NCBI RefSeq assembly: GCF_047496725.1
Contig: NC_132972.1
Location: 16,768,501-16,832,500 of the forward strand
Length of the DNA stretch: 64,000 nucleotides
Direction: 5' to 3'
Source: Anoplolepis gracilipes
Taxonomy: Eukaryota > Arthropoda > Insecta > Hymenoptera > Formicidae
In this document: piece after piece, positions 1 to 15,080 of the stretch
Layout of the letters: each line of letters begins with the position of its first letter
Numbering within the stretch: the stretch's first letter is position 1
Translations under genes and position numbers: made by a program
The notes under the pieces: generated by a model
The model's input: the letters and a program-made list of their open reading frames with translations, nothing else
The model's database searches: none
Told to the model about the DNA's origin: nothing

Positions 1-2229
1 CATGGCATCGGTTATTTTTATCGCATAAAACTCTATCGTATTTTTTTCTTTAGATAAGATATCAGAAATTTTGTATTTATTCTCAAAATAATTAATCACA
101 TCAGGTAATTAGTCACGTTTATATACAATCCGTGTGGTTTAAAGAGTTTGTCTTCTAAATAATAGATTCCTAGATAATCTTCTAGATAATGCAAAAATTG
201 AATCATGAATATAGTTGCCACATGTGCATCTTACATTTTATTAAGTAACTTAAACTCACAGAACAATAAAAATAGAGATCACCGTGAAAAACATTGAATA
301 TCCATAATGCAATCCGTCATGCTATTGCGATCAGTCTCGGTTATCTATAATTAAAAACCATCGATTAAACCATTGAATTAAATCGATTCTGACTGTTAAA
401 AAGCATTATTGTATTAGTTATGGAAGACATGTTTCATGATAACAATCGAATGTTACGGAAACATGTCTAATCTAAATCTCTTTACTTAAATTTTTCGAAA
501 TAATTAATACAGAAAAATCATCTTATTAGTCAAATTTTTTTTTATAATTAACTAAAACAAAAAATAGAGAAATATTATTTTGAAACGTTATATTGGAAAT
601 AATTTAATTAACATTAGTTAATCAATATGTGATGTCGAATTCAGTAAGAATTTCTTCTAAAGAATCTTTCCAGATAATTGAGTGAAAAAAAGATTAAACT
701 GTAGATCAACATAAATGATGATATTTCAAAATATTTTAATGAATATAATTTAATGATATGATATTAATATGAAAAGTAAATACTTTTAAATTAATTTTTC
801 CGACATGGTAAGAAAAAGATGATCGTTATCTAGAATGAGATTGATTGTTATATTTAATCTTATTAGTTATTTTTTATAAAATTTTTCTAAGAATCCAGAC
901 AGTGAAAAACCAAAGTGAACTCTACACGAAATGTAGGTACTCGTTTTTTTTTCGTAAATTATCGCTAACGTAAAAATACAACGTAAAAAGATATTGTTAC
1001 TGAGGAGAATAGTACAGAGTCAATTTTACGATTTTATTTTCATGATGGACGCAGTCGGTGATGCAGTCGCACACAGTCGTTCACAGTAATCCAGCTACGG
1101 ATGCTAACGCAACACTTTGTAGACACTTCTTCTAGGTTCTAGGTCGTGTATCCTGCGCACGGTTCATTGAAACGATAATGAGGTACGAGATGAGAATTCT
1201 AAGAGGCTGTACTGCCTTCTTCTCTTATGTATGCCCGCGTCACCGTATATATATATATAATAAATTGAATATATATCTCCTTTCTTTTTCCCTTTCTAAA
1301 TTATATACTTCACGTAGACGAATTTGGTTTACAAGGAAAACTCAGGAAATTATACTAACGATTTCCGATAAGAATTGTTATCTCATATAATACATATAAT
1401 AATTTTATTATTAGAATTATTACATTTTTTATATAATTCATCTGATATTACATTTAATTATATAATTTTTATTTTTATGGTTTTATATTTTAGATTTAAT
1501 TTTATTATTAGAAATACCTGATTATATTTTTTGTATTTTTTCTCTCATAAGTATTATATTAGTATGATTTTTCCTTTCTTATAAAAAAACTTTTTTCTAG
1601 ATATTTCGCAAAGAGAGATATTTTTTAAATATTTAAAATTAATTATACATATTTTAATTATGAGGAAAAGAGAACTGCAAAAAATCTTTTTCAAACAGCA
1701 CGGTTGTGTTGTCGAGTTATGTCAATTTATGGCTCGTTACTTAATTACCACTCATATGTCATTAAATTCGAGAAATTTTTTTAGGGATAATGTTTTACTA
1801 CTAATATTGTTTTAATTAAATATGATAAGTAGAACTCACGTAGTGTATTAGCATTTGCTGTTAAATGTTTAACTGCAAAACTTGAATCCATTTCAAACAT
1901 GTTATATTTATCAAAGAAGTAATCAATCATTGTTATTAATAATTTAATTTATTCATTGACAATTATATGTAAAATAAAACTTTTTATTATGAGCTCATCT
2001 TTAGCACCAATAAAATGATTAATGCTCAGTTTTGATAGAAATATTTGATGATTCTGTAACTTACTCAAATACGCAAAACCCATATACTTATAACTCGACT
2101 CGATTTTTATAAAAATTTCCATCTCACATAATCTAATAATTTTTATCATTAGAAATATTCAATTTTATATAATTTCTGTTTTTCACAAATCATATATATG
2201 TACTGCATTGTGTTTTCTTTTATATAAAA
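1..2229. other. Gene-free AT-rich DNA
   Basis: No open frame here resembles a known protein. A GC-richer patch at about 1030-1165 stands out and could be an untranslated exon or a promoter, but no splice sites or frame support that. The motif at 1620-1680 (an AT-rich block ending in a TTTTAATTATGA-like stretch) resembles the arms of the palindrome that follows. Confidence 0.5.
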
Positions 2230-2960
2230 GAATTTTTTTTTAATATTTGAATTTCATATAAAAAAGAAATATTTTTAAAAATATATTTTAATTTTAAAAA
2301 TATTTAAAATTAATTACACATATTTTAATTTTAATTGTATGAAAAAATTTGTTAATTACACATATTTTAATTTTAATTGAATGAAAAAATTCATCGGGAT
2401 TAAAAAATATTCATTATTATACCCCGGTAAAAAATGTGTTATGTATAATCATATATGATATATGACCATATAAAATTATATAGAAATATATAAAATTTTG
2501 TATAAGTTATGTATAATTATATATAATAATATATCACTTATTATATAATTATATATAATTTTATATTAATGTTGGCTAAATGTCAGTCAACGATAATACA
2601 AAATTATGCATACTATACATAATTATACATAACTTATACAGAATTTTATATATTTTTATATACTTTTATATTGTTATATATAATTATATATGAGAAATTT
2701 TTTACCGGGACAGATTTTCATTTTGTTGATTGATACTCATCGTTGTATTATATTTATCTTTCATTTGTTTTCGAATGAAATGTGACAGAATTTAAAATTC
2801 TGTCACAATGAATACCAATCAACAAATGAAAATCTGTATAACAATGAATATTTTTTAATCGCGATGAGAAATTTTTTTCATATAATTGAAATTAAAATAT
2901 GTGTAATTAATTTTAAATACTTTTAAAATTAAAATACATTGAAAAAATAACACATTTCCA
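2230..2960. repeat. Large imperfect palindrome, split by a MITE
   Basis: The left arm (about 2260-2422 and 2710-2770) reappears reverse-complemented at about 2795-2950; shared pieces include TGAATATTTTTTAAT and ACAGATTTTCATTT. A short perfect hairpin lies near the centre (GACAGAATTTAAAATTCTGTC, with the paired halves at 2783-2803). The left arm is interrupted by the CCCGGTAAAA element at 2423-2709, while the right arm preserves the uninterrupted sequence. Confidence 0.75.
2423..2709. repeat. CCCGGTAAAA MITE, copy 1
   Basis: A non-autonomous inverted-repeat element of 287 bp. The ends are CCCGGTAAAAAAT and ATTTTTTACCGGG, the interior is an AT-rich fold-back, and a central TGTTGGCTAAATGTCAGTCA block is shared by all copies. 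It is flanked by AC on both sides (2421-2422 and 2710-2711). The right arm of the surrounding palindrome gives the empty site TTATACAGATT, which supports a 2-bp target duplication. Other copies are at 8615, 14809 and 20021. Confidence 0.85.
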
Positions 2961-3705
2961 TTCAAATTATTCTATATAAAATTATATAAAATTCATTCAC
3001 AGCACAATTTATGTCTTATAAATAAAAATATTTCAAACGCGTTGACAAAGAAATATTTTTTTGTATATAAGACGTCTGAATAATTCATATCATTCTGATA
3101 GACAATAATTTGATAATATTATGCATGCATTATCTTACTCCTTACCCAGTAAACACAAAGCAACAGTAATGTAACATCAATGTAATAATTTCCCACTCAA
3201 CAATATAAATGTTATATACAAACATGTTTTGTAAAATGTTTGAAAATTCTTAGCGACAAGAAGAAGAAAGTTTATATTCGATAGCATTTCAATTTGGAAA
3301 GTTTCTTCTGAAGACTTTCCTTCGTGTGTTTTCGAAAGCAAAGATATGTATATCTTATTAAAAGGATAATTAGAGAGGAAGACAAGAAACAACGCTTGGG
3401 ATAATAATAAGATTTTCTCACGACTTTCTAATTATATGTAGCATCTTTTTACAAGTGTTACGCAAATTTTCAAACATATGACGATATATAATATATGTAT
3501 ATATACAGAAACAAAAATAATTAGACAAATAATTATAAAAAGAGTAATTTTGCTTAAACTGAAATATATAATATATAATTAATATAATTAATATATTATA
3601 TAATTATTAACTAAAACATATATTTATATTTTATATATAATATCAGTATTATAATTATAATAACTTTGAAGTTTATTCGAACTTCTGTGCGATTTCTGTT
3701 ATATA
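2961..3705. other. Gene-free AT-rich DNA
   Basis: Only short random frames occur. Short TATA-rich runs are present near 3480-3610. Nothing else could be supported. Confidence 0.4.
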
Positions 3706-3870
3706 CAGAGTGTCTGTAAAGATTAAAACCAATAAAATTAATTTTGTTGCTCTTTGAAAGTCGGTAACTCTTTAATAAAGCATTTTCAGACATAAACTTA
3801 TATACACTTTTTTTATTTACTCGATCCCATTAACATATTGCACAAATTCTTGACTTTTATGGACACCCTG
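3706..3870. repeat. Short CAGAGTGTC-ended inverted-repeat element
   Basis: A 165-bp element. The left end is CAGAGTGTCTGTAAAGATT; the right end, reverse-complemented, is CAGGGTGTCCATAAAAGTC. TA flanks both sides. The ends belong to the same CAGGGTG-type group as the larger elements at 20997, 32659 and 40240, so a mariner-like non-autonomous element is likely. Confidence 0.6.
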
Positions 3871-4937
3871 TATAATAAAAAAAATAAAAAAAAGAACAAA
3901 CACAAATATCGAAACGATATTTATTACAGAAAGATTACAAGATTATATCCAAGACTATAAATATTTTATACGCGGCCGTAATATGCCGTGAATCTGGACG
4001 CGGGGATTTCCCCCGTTTATTTAATCGTGAAAAATATTATTTACATTACACATATATCACACTAGCGTCACTAGCGTTCAGACGAGCAAACAATTGATCG
4101 CTGAAAAACTCTCGACAAAAGGCCATTCGAAAAAGAAAAAATACAACCCTTTTATTTCACGAGCTCACCTTTCCTGGCGCGTAAGAAATGCTAGAAGATT
4201 TATACGATAAAAAGTAGTCTTTTCGCTTGACGCGATTAAATTATTGATGCATCCACGTCTACAACAAATATATCGATCAAATTCAATCAAAATGCACATC
4301 AAAATACAAATCAACCTTTGGAAAATTTTTAATTTTTTCTTTTAAATTTTCTCGCGTCAATTTTTTCTTCTGTGTTTTGCATCTATTCAATATTAAAAAA
4401 TAATTATTTGTATAAATTTTTTTAATGTTAAAAGATCCAAAGGAACTAACATAAAAATCAATGTCATTTTCTTTCTAGTTAAAAATTAGAAAATTCCTTT
4501 ACAAATTTCTTTACTTTAGTTTGCTTATATCGAATAAAATTCTATAAATGTTATAGAGAATCAGTGTGAATGCTCGAGGAGAATATCTACCTTCGCAAAT
4601 TCAGCTCTTCTAATATCAATCTTTTTAAATTTTTCATATAAATTCTCGGGTCTTGTCTTGAAAGGAAACAAAAACGTGTTTTTTTTTTTAGTTAAGAAGA
4701 GGGCTCATAATTTAGATAAATGTCTAAACGACGTGTTGAATAATCGCGATGTTGCTCTATAACACGCGTACAAATATATAGGATCAAAAATAATTCATCT
4801 ATAACCGTTATGTCATCGTAAACGCAAAGTAGTATTCTTCTAGGCGACTATCTCCGTCACAAACGGGCGCTATTATACCACTTCCAAAAAATGCGTGTTA
4901 ATTTTCTCGCTTTGTTAATCTTTCTTAAGTACCAAAT

Positions 4938-4978
<41 letters not shown>

Positions 4979-6275
4979 TTTATTACTCTTATTACTATTT
5001 ATGTCTATATTTAACCTATATATGCGTCGTCTTCGGCAACGAGTACTATCGTTATCACTGCCGTCAATCACCATTTTGTTATAATAAAATACGTCGATGT
5101 GTGTGCGCGTGTATATATATATATATATATAATAATACTTACGTATATGTTGCAGATCTTTTTTTGTGAAGTCAACTTTTTCATAAAAAGACTCAGCATT
5201 TTATAAAACAATTTAAAAGTCTTAAAAAGCTTAAATTTTTTTATAAAAAAGTTGCATATGTACATAAAAAGTTCAAACATATACACGCACATACACATGA
5301 AGTTGTGCGATCGAATTCTAACGTCTACTATAATGAAAAAAATATTCTTTTTGTTTAAACACTCTCTTATCGTTAACACTTTGGAATCTCCTTAAAGATT
5401 TATCATTATCATAATTTATCAAAAGTAATGACGAATTACTTAATACTGATAATGGTTCATGAGGAATAAAATATCTTATGTATATACATACATAAGTGAG
5501 GCTAATAGTTGGCGATATTGATCGATTATTAGTGATATTTAAGATTGCAGCAATTCACAGTACATAATTAGACCAAATATTGTGTATAGTGTTATATTTC
5601 ATTAAGTACTGACTATGTAAAAAAATCGACTATATATAAAAATAATCAAAACATCGGATGTTATGATTCGAACTTTGTGGAATCGTGTAAAGTTACTACT
5701 TGATAGAAATTTTCTATTGCAGTGGAAAATCAATTAGATGGTAAAATGTAAGGAAAACAAAGCCAAATACGTGCACAATATGCATTATAAAATGTCGCAT
5801 TACATCAATGAGCGTTTAGAAAGTAGACAGATTGAGTAATATTTTTTTTCGTTAAGACTTCCGTTTCCTCCCTATAATCACATTGGATTATAACGTCAAA
5901 AGTGAAAAAAAGCCAGTTAACTCTTTTCTCAAAATAAATTAATTTTTATCATATGCAATCACTCGCGTTTTATAATAGAATTGATAAAATATAGCATAAT
6001 AATGTTTATGTTGATTTTTTGAAAAATATTAAATTGTAATTGTAATAATACTAACGAAAATATACGGAAAATTGCAGCAAGACGACGCAAACGGTTTTGA
6101 CTATATTTAAAAAACATCTAAAGCAGGAAATATATATCACTCTCTAAAGGGACAAAACGTGTACAAAAATCCTAGTGGTATAAATAAGTCCATAAGCGCT
6201 TAACAGGATGATACCGTAAAGTAGTCATTACATATTAATATGATTAATTTTTTTCAATAATTTTCTATATATGAT
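3871..6275. other. Gene-free DNA with small microsatellites
   Basis: This stretch contains a (TTA)n run at about 4939-4978 and a (TA)n run at about 5112-5130. The frames crossing them are by-products of the simple repeats. No exon with splice sites and recognisable protein similarity was found. Confidence 0.5.
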
Positions 6276-6280
6276 CTAGA

Positions 6281-6313
6281 GGATATATATATATATATAT
6301 AGAAGATATATAT

Positions 6314-6353
<40 letters not shown>

Positions 6354-6430
6354 TCTAGATATATTGCGTGTGTGTGTGTGCGTGTGTGTGTGTGTGTGCG
6401 TGTGTGTGTGTGTGCGTGTGTGCGTGTGCA
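6281..6430. repeat. Compound (TA)n/(TG)n microsatellite
   Basis: (TA)n at about 6281-6350 is followed by (TG)n with scattered CG steps at about 6367-6430. Confidence 0.95.
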
Positions 6431-6499
6431 CACGCGTTAATTCGTGTACAAGACTATATTTATAAAAACTATTCTTAAACATGAAAATAATCATATACA

Positions 6500-7205
6500 A
6501 AATTTACGATATGCTATTACTCTCATACATGCAATTGTATGAAACAATCAATAATCTCTATATTCGTGTAATATATAGTGACAGTATTTTTACGTCCGAT
6601 AATAGCAATAGATAACAATAACAAAAGTGCAAAACCCGAGAGGAAAACAAATTCCGTGAGTGATAGTTTTGTTTGTTCTTTTTTGCGGAAAAGAATGCGT
6701 CTATTTACTGTTTTTTAAAATATCTCTTTTTCGAGATAAATTTATACTTTGTATCGACGCATACGCTTTTGGACGACCTGATTCTCTCTCTCTCGCGCGC
6801 GCGCATATCAGTTTATAACATGTTTGTAAACTCGAAAAAAGCAATATGGTCATGAAATCAGATGTGTGTCAAAATTAGTTATCCTTATTCACTTGATGGT
6901 AACTGTGTGTTCGTGTGTGTGTGTGTATGTGTGTGTGTGTGTATGTGTGTGTGTGTGTAAATCCAACAAATATACAGAATATATCGCCATCGGAAGAATA
7001 AAGTTTCGGAGCAAATACTGCAATTATTCACTCATGTTATTAGCCAGTTGTTCCGAATGACGGTGTGCTTCCGTTTCCTACTTGGAGACAGAAAGTGAGA
7101 TTACCGATTAATGGATAAATGTTACACGTGCGAGTTAACAAAGAACAGCGTTGACAGATTCTTTGGAGAGGTTTTGAAGAGACGAATAGCTCGTAGACGA
7201 TAAGC
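6500..7205. other. Downstream flank of the MOB1 gene
   Basis: Gene-free DNA containing a (CT)/(GC) run near 6785-6805 and a (GT)n run at about 6905-6958. The part next to 7205 probably includes the MOB1 3' untranslated region, but no clear polyadenylation signal was picked out. Confidence 0.45.
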
Positions 7206-7242
7206 GGACTCATCGCGCATCTTTCGCCGTTAATTTTTCTAT

Positions 7243-10111
7243 TCACTCTTGCAAAGGCGCCAACTCTCTTCTCTCAATTAGATTGAATTCCTATAAATTA
7301 ATTAGATTCGATCAATATGAAGAATAAAATTAAACATGTTACATGCCAATTTTAATTTATATTAAATTTAAGTAATACATTTCTTTCTTTATATAAAATT
7401 GTTACTTTTAACTATGTTATTTTGTATCATCATAAAAAATTTTAACATTATTTTTATTGTTTTATTTTTTTGCTAAGTATTTTGATGTATATTATTGTCA
7501 TATTATCTTATATTTATGTATAATTATATACCTGAACAAAAAATATGAAATGCTTGAACGATGTATTTAAGTGTGCTTCTTCGCCGAGCTGCACAACTTC
7601 GCTGAAGTGCTGATGATAAATGTGAGCATACACTCTGAATAACCGTTTCAGGATGGTTTTTGCGATTGACAAGAAATTTTTCGGAAAAGGGACTCCTACA
7701 AAAAGAGTTATCGATGATTTATTCTCACAAAAAGTTTGAAATGTTGATGCATAAAAAATGAAATAATTACCAATTTTCGATGGAAACAGAGTCTCGTCGT
7801 CCAATTGATCCTGCACCCAAGTCATCAAGTAGTCTATGTATTTGGGTGCCGAGCACTTGATGGGCTTTTTCACCGTATGACCATCAGCCCAATGATACTC
7901 GTATTTTGGTCCGGCCGACATGATGGGACAACTCTCCTCTGTACAAAATTCCGTGATAGTGCCATACAGCATATTAATTTGATTGAAGAAATCAACAGCT
8001 AAAAAAGAAAACATGAGAGAGATAGAATTTATTAATTCGACCAATATAAAATAATAAAAATGTAAAAAAAAATGAATGTCTCGACTCACTATTAACGGCC
8101 ACCCACTCGTTCAAATCTTCTCCTTCAGGGAGCATAACAGCCAATCGCAAATTTCCAGAACCCAATGTGGCAGCGGCATGTTTCATCAAGTCATATTGAT
8201 GTGTGCCCTCGGGGATGTTTTTCTTTGGTTTAAAGGTCTTTGAAGACCTGCTCCCACTTAAAAGAAAAAAATTCAAAAATAAATATTAACAAAGATTGTC
8301 ATGTTCATGATTCTTATTCTTGTCATATTATATGTTATCAAAATTAATTATTATTATTAACATTTTAAATCATTATTCGTCAGATAAATGTTATTATTTA
8401 CATTGCTTCTACTTTAAAAGATGAAGTTAAGACATATATATATTATGTATAGAAAACAAAAAATGAGATTCATTTCATACAAAATAAATATAAAATTATG
8501 AATATAGAACATTCATCACATTATCATGTCAGACAAGAAATTAATGGCAACTAATTGAAAACTATTTACATATTATTGTATTGAAAAGTTTTTAAATTAA
8601 TAAATTAATAAACACCTGGTAAAAAAATTTGTTATGTATAATCATATATGATATATATGACCATATAAAATTATATAGAAATATATAAAATTTTATATAA
8701 GTTATGTATAATTATATATAATAATATATGACTTATTGTCTAATTATATATAATTTTATATTAATGTTGGCTAGATGTCAGTCAATGATAATACAAAATT
8801 ATGCATACTATACATAACTTATACAGAATTTTATATATTTCTATATACTTTTATATTATTATATATAATTATATATGAGAAATTTTTTATCGGGCAACAA
8901 GCACATCTTAAGCATTTAACATAATAAAAAAAAATGTGTACAATATAAAATCTAGTTTTGACAATTTATTTTAATACTTTTACATATACAAATTTTATTT
9001 TACAGTAAACAAAAAACACAATAATTAAATTATTTCTCTATGTTTCATTATGTTTTTTTTTAAGTTTTTTCAAATTTTTTCTCCAAAAGTTTAACTACAC
9101 ATGCATGCTTATTTCATGATATGAATACATAAACGAAACATATATTTATACGTATAAAAAATAATTTTATGAAACTTTTTTATTAAACGTCGCTTTTTTC
9201 TATGTTCTTTTTCATATTTTTCCTCTTTCCTTTTTTTTTTAAATCAACTAAACTTTGCTTTATTTTGTATTGTAAAAAATACAACCCAGAGGCGAAGTTA
9301 AAGAACAACATATGCGACAGCTTTTTTTAAGTTATAAAACTTTCTCTTCTAGATTCTTTTTTCCTTTTCTTTTCCTTTTATAAAAAAAACCTAAATATAT
9401 ATATATATATAAGTTGATCTCATTATACATGCAAACATGAAAAGACGCAGCTGTAAAAGAAAAACAAACTTGTACAAACACGCTCAGCCCGCAAGGCGCA
9501 ACGCTCAGCTGATCGCGATCGTGGAGAATGACGCGAATGTCAAAACGCGCAACGCGTCGCGATCTTGACTTCTGACGACAAGAAACAAGGCGCGGTCGCC
9601 GAGATGGATATGATTCATAGATTATGCATTAAGCGATAATCGTAACACTTGAAGAATATGGTGGTCTCATGGAAAGATGTGCGAGAAAAAAAAAAAGAAA
9701 GCCTCCATACAGTAGCTAGCGCGCGCTATTTTTATCTCTGATTGATTTATACCGGTGGATGTTTGCACTTCTCCATTCCTTCTCGATGAATTTATCGTTG
9801 TATACAGAACGATAAATTTGATGATCATTAGATTAGACGTATAAAAGAATAAAAGTATATACAAACAAACGTATACACATTCTGGAATGAAATAATGAAT
9901 GAACAAAGCTTTTCGGAAGGAAAAAATTGATTTGTCGTCAACCGTCATAGAACGAAAAGGAAATCCTTGGAGTTCCAGTGACTTCATCCTGTTTATTCGT
10001 TCTCGTCGTATTCCAAGAACATATATATATTGATTGGACGGAGGGCGACTCGATGGAGATTATCGGAGGAGAATTCGCGAAGTGAAAGAGGACTTACAAT
10101 AGGAAGCTCAT
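7243..10111 (-). CDS. mats: MOB kinase activator 1 (Mats), C-terminus cut by an in-frame TGA
   Basis: Adaptor that binds and activates the NDR/LATS kinase Warts in the Hippo growth-control pathway. It is cytoplasmic and at the cell cortex. Five exons read minus-strand: 10098-10111, 8090-8256, 7771-7998, 7532-7695 and 7243-7290. All junctions are GT-AG and keep phase. The product is nearly identical to vertebrate MOB1 as remembered: GSRSSKTFKPKKNIPEGTH near the start, the zinc ligands in FCTEESCP and HIYHQHF, and EFNLIERRELAPLQE at the end. The start is the 14-base first exon encoding MSFLF, which fits the family. The oddity is that codon 207 is TGA where the family has Leu. In-frame codons for IEKLTAKDAR and a second TGA (7210-7212) follow directly. 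As read, the protein has 206 residues; without the stop it would have 217, the family's usual length. A MITE sits in intron 1 and a huge microsatellite lies upstream. Confidence 0.93.
8615..8894. repeat. CCCGGTAAAA MITE, copy 2
   Basis: A 280-bp copy with ends CCTGGTAAAA and TTTTATCGGG and the same central block as copy 1. It is flanked by CA on both sides (8613-8614 and 8895-8896), again a 2-bp duplication. It lies in intron 1 of MOB1. Confidence 0.85.
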
Positions 10112-10498
10112 TGTGGTGGGCTCGTCGTAGTTGTAGCTAAATCACTCTATTCTTTCGGTCTGCTTTTGTACTCCGATTTACTCCGCGTAAGGAGACGACG
10201 TACGCGATGACGACAGTGTTTGTCCGACAGCAGACGACGACGACGACGACATCGACGACGAGGACGACGTCGTTGCCAGTCAATCGGCCGCCGCACTCGC
10301 GATTCTCACGATGCTTTAACTCTCTGGTGTCTCGCGAACGTTGACGCTGCTGTACCGGGATGACAAATTTCCGTCGCTAGCTGTATGTCCGTCTATTATC
10401 GGTCCGGCTTCACTCTTCACTCACGCTATGATCTTTTCTTCATGAAAATAAGACGGTGTTTGCCTCAATTTGACTACAGTCACGGAATAGGAGTCGAA

Positions 10499-10500
<2 letters not shown>
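10112..10500 (-). promoter_or_regulatory. Probable MOB1 promoter and 5' untranslated region
   Basis: This stretch is clearly richer in G, C and CpG than its surroundings, with a GACGAC-repeat run at about 10220-10270. It lies between the MOB1 start codon and the tetranucleotide array. No TATA box was recognised, so a CpG-type housekeeping promoter is inferred from position and composition only. Confidence 0.45.
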
Positions 10501-13230
<2,730 letters not shown>

Positions 13231-13476
13231 CTTGGTTGAGTACACTCCACAGACTTCTATACTATAACTAGACCGCTAACTTCCTTATATATTAGACCTA
13301 AAAAGTGACTCCGAAAAATATGTACAACATTAGTAGGATAGAGAAAAGGAAGGGATAGATATATAATATAGCTACTATAGAATATAACTCGTGTGTGAGT
13401 GACATTGCTTTAAATTCAACCAATCAGCGTGACTCATCCTACTAATGATGATGTATACACATAAGTTTCGTACATA
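13231..13476. other. Unique spacer and part of an AGACTTCTATA repeat
   Basis: The motif CACAGACTTCTATA followed by CTAGACCGCTAA (13248-13275) recurs at 13741 and 14092 and, diverged, near 45285. It is a moderately repeated sequence of unknown type. No gene was found. Confidence 0.5.
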
Positions 13477-13662
13477 CAGTCGGACCTCCTATCCTACGAC
13501 ATTTTCGGTCCGGAATCTTCCCCTTAAACCTCTGATCCTACGACAAAAATTTGTGAGTGGCGGGTATAATTCCCCTTTCGCGGTCGTAGCATGAGAGGAT
13601 TTTTTGTCGTAGGATAAGAGGTTTCGTAGCATAAGAGAGCCGTAGAATAAGAGGTCCGACTG
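13477..13662. repeat. CAGTCGGACC MITE, copy 1
   Basis: A 186-bp inverted-repeat element beginning CAGTCGGACCTCCTATCC. The right end, reverse-complemented, is CAGTCGGACCTCTTATTC. TA flanks both ends. The interior repeats the CTACGA motif in both orientations. CAGT ends plus TA duplication resemble pogo/Tigger-type elements of the Tc1-mariner superfamily. Other copies are at 13759, 30720 and 58766. Confidence 0.88.
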
Positions 13663-13758
13663 TACTTTTCGGGGTTATGTATTTTGTCGGAGTTAGCAGT
13701 CTAGTTATATATAGAAGTCTGTGATACACTCATAGGTATATCCACAGACTTCTATATA

Positions 13759-14086
13759 CAGTCGAACCTTTTATCCTACGACCTTCTTATGCTATAAAAC
13801 TTCTTATCCTACGGCAAAAAATCCTCTCATGCTACGACCGCGAAAGGGGAATTATACCCCCCACTCACAAATTTTTGTCGTAGGATCAGAGATTTAAGAG
13901 GAAGATTCCAAGGTCGGTATTCATAGTCCGATCTTATATTTAAGATCGTCTTAAGATTCTGTTCAACCAATCAAATAGCCGCATAACATCATTTTATTGG
14001 TTGAACGAGATCTTAAGACGATCTTAAATATAAGCTCGGACTATGAATACCGGTCCAAAAATGTCGTAGGATAAGGGGTCCGATTG
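13759..14086. repeat. CAGTCGGACC MITE, copy 2, split by another MITE
   Basis: Same family as 13477-13662, with CAGTCGAACC at the left, CGATTG at the right and TA on both sides. It is split near its right third by the GGTCGGTATTC element at 13912-14055. Without that insertion the copy is close to the usual length. Confidence 0.88.
13912..14055. repeat. GGTCGGTATTCATAG MITE, copy 1 (nested)
   Basis: A 144-bp near-perfect fold-back. The left arm is GGTCGGTATTCATAGTCCGA, followed by an AAGATCGTCTTAAGA block that is itself palindromic; the right arm is the mirror. CAA occurs directly on both sides (13909-13911 and 14056-14058), consistent with a 3-bp target duplication. Other copies are at 39405, 41123 and 63811. 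Confidence 0.87.
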
Positions 14087-14144
14087 TAATACTAGACCGC
14101 TAAGCTTCTTATATAGTTACTAGATTCTGTGGACCTGAAACCTA

Positions 14145-14640
14145 TGTACAGCATAAACATTATATTTCAGTAACAAATAAAAAATAAACGTTTTAAAATT
14201 AAATATTATAATCCTTTTATGTTAAGCATCAAAATAATATATATAATAAAAAACTGTTTATATTTAATTTTTAGTAATTAAATAAAATCCTTAATTAAAT
14301 TTAATCCTTATTAATTGTATAAAAATTAACAAAATAAAATAAAAATAAAAAAAATAAACACATAAAACATGAAATAATAAATTGCTTTATTTTCATGAGA
14401 AAATAAACTGTTATCACAAGCATTATAAAAACCTAAAATATATAATATTTGTGTATTTCATGAGAAAACATAAACTACTATTACAAACATTATAATATCA
14501 GCGCATTAAAAGAGGTTAGGGTCAGGTTAGATAAAAGAGAGAAGGAGAGGAGGAAGTGAATAAATATCTTTCTCTCTCGCAGAATTTTGCCTAGATTGCC
14601 TTATGGCGAGACTCTTATTAGAGGGTCTCTAGACAGCAAA
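14145..14640 (+). repeat. Roughly 490-bp dispersed repeat, copy 1
   Basis: This stretch matches 47885-48400 almost end to end in reverse complement. Shared pieces include the poly-AT core, CATGAGAAAACATAAACTAC, the ATTGCCTTATGGCGAGA block and the TTATTAGAGGGT tail. The identity of the element is unknown and no coding capacity was seen. Confidence 0.8.
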
Positions 14641-14808
14641 GAGTAAAAAGAAACAGGAGAGAGCATATGGCTCGAGCTAAACGGACGGAAATGCCTATAT
14701 ATACCAACATAAAAGTGGACACTCAAAATGGCTTCTTATGGGCGCCAAAATTGAATGGCTCGGAGATGCTGGAAGAACAAAGTTTTAAATTAAATATGAA
14801 ATATACTT
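14641..14808 (+). repeat. AAAGAGTAAAAAGAAACAGGA repeat, copy 1
   Basis: This block (AGAGTAAAAAGAAACAGG, then GGAGCATATGGCTCGA, then AAAAGTGGACACTC and ATGGGCGCCAAAATTGAATG) recurs at 40065-40239 (reversed) and 45665-45845. It is cut off at the right by the MITE at 14809, where the other copies continue. Confidence 0.8.
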
Positions 14809-15080
14809 CCCGGTAAAAAATTTCTCATATATAATTATAATATAACAATATAAAAATATATAAAATTCTGTATAAGTTATGTATAGTTATGTATAGTATG
14901 CATAATTTTGTATTATCGTTGACTGACATCTAGCCAACATTAATATAAAATTATATATAATTATATAATAAGTCATATATTATGATATATAATTATACAT
15001 AACTTGTACAAAATTTTATATATTTCTATATAATTTTATATGGTTATATATCATATATGATTATACATAACAAATTTTTT
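14809..15080. repeat. CCCGGTAAAA MITE, copy 3 (right end damaged)
   Basis: Same family as 2423-2709, in the opposite orientation. The left end CCCGGTAAAAAATTTCTC is intact. The right end stops at AAATTTTTTAA and runs directly into another repeat (GGACTTCGCCCCG), so the terminal ACCGGG is lost. Confidence 0.8.

Noticed and set aside
1030..1165. GC-richer island as a possible exon
   Set aside because: The only frame starting with ATG closes after about 15 codons and no splice sites frame it; left as unexplained.
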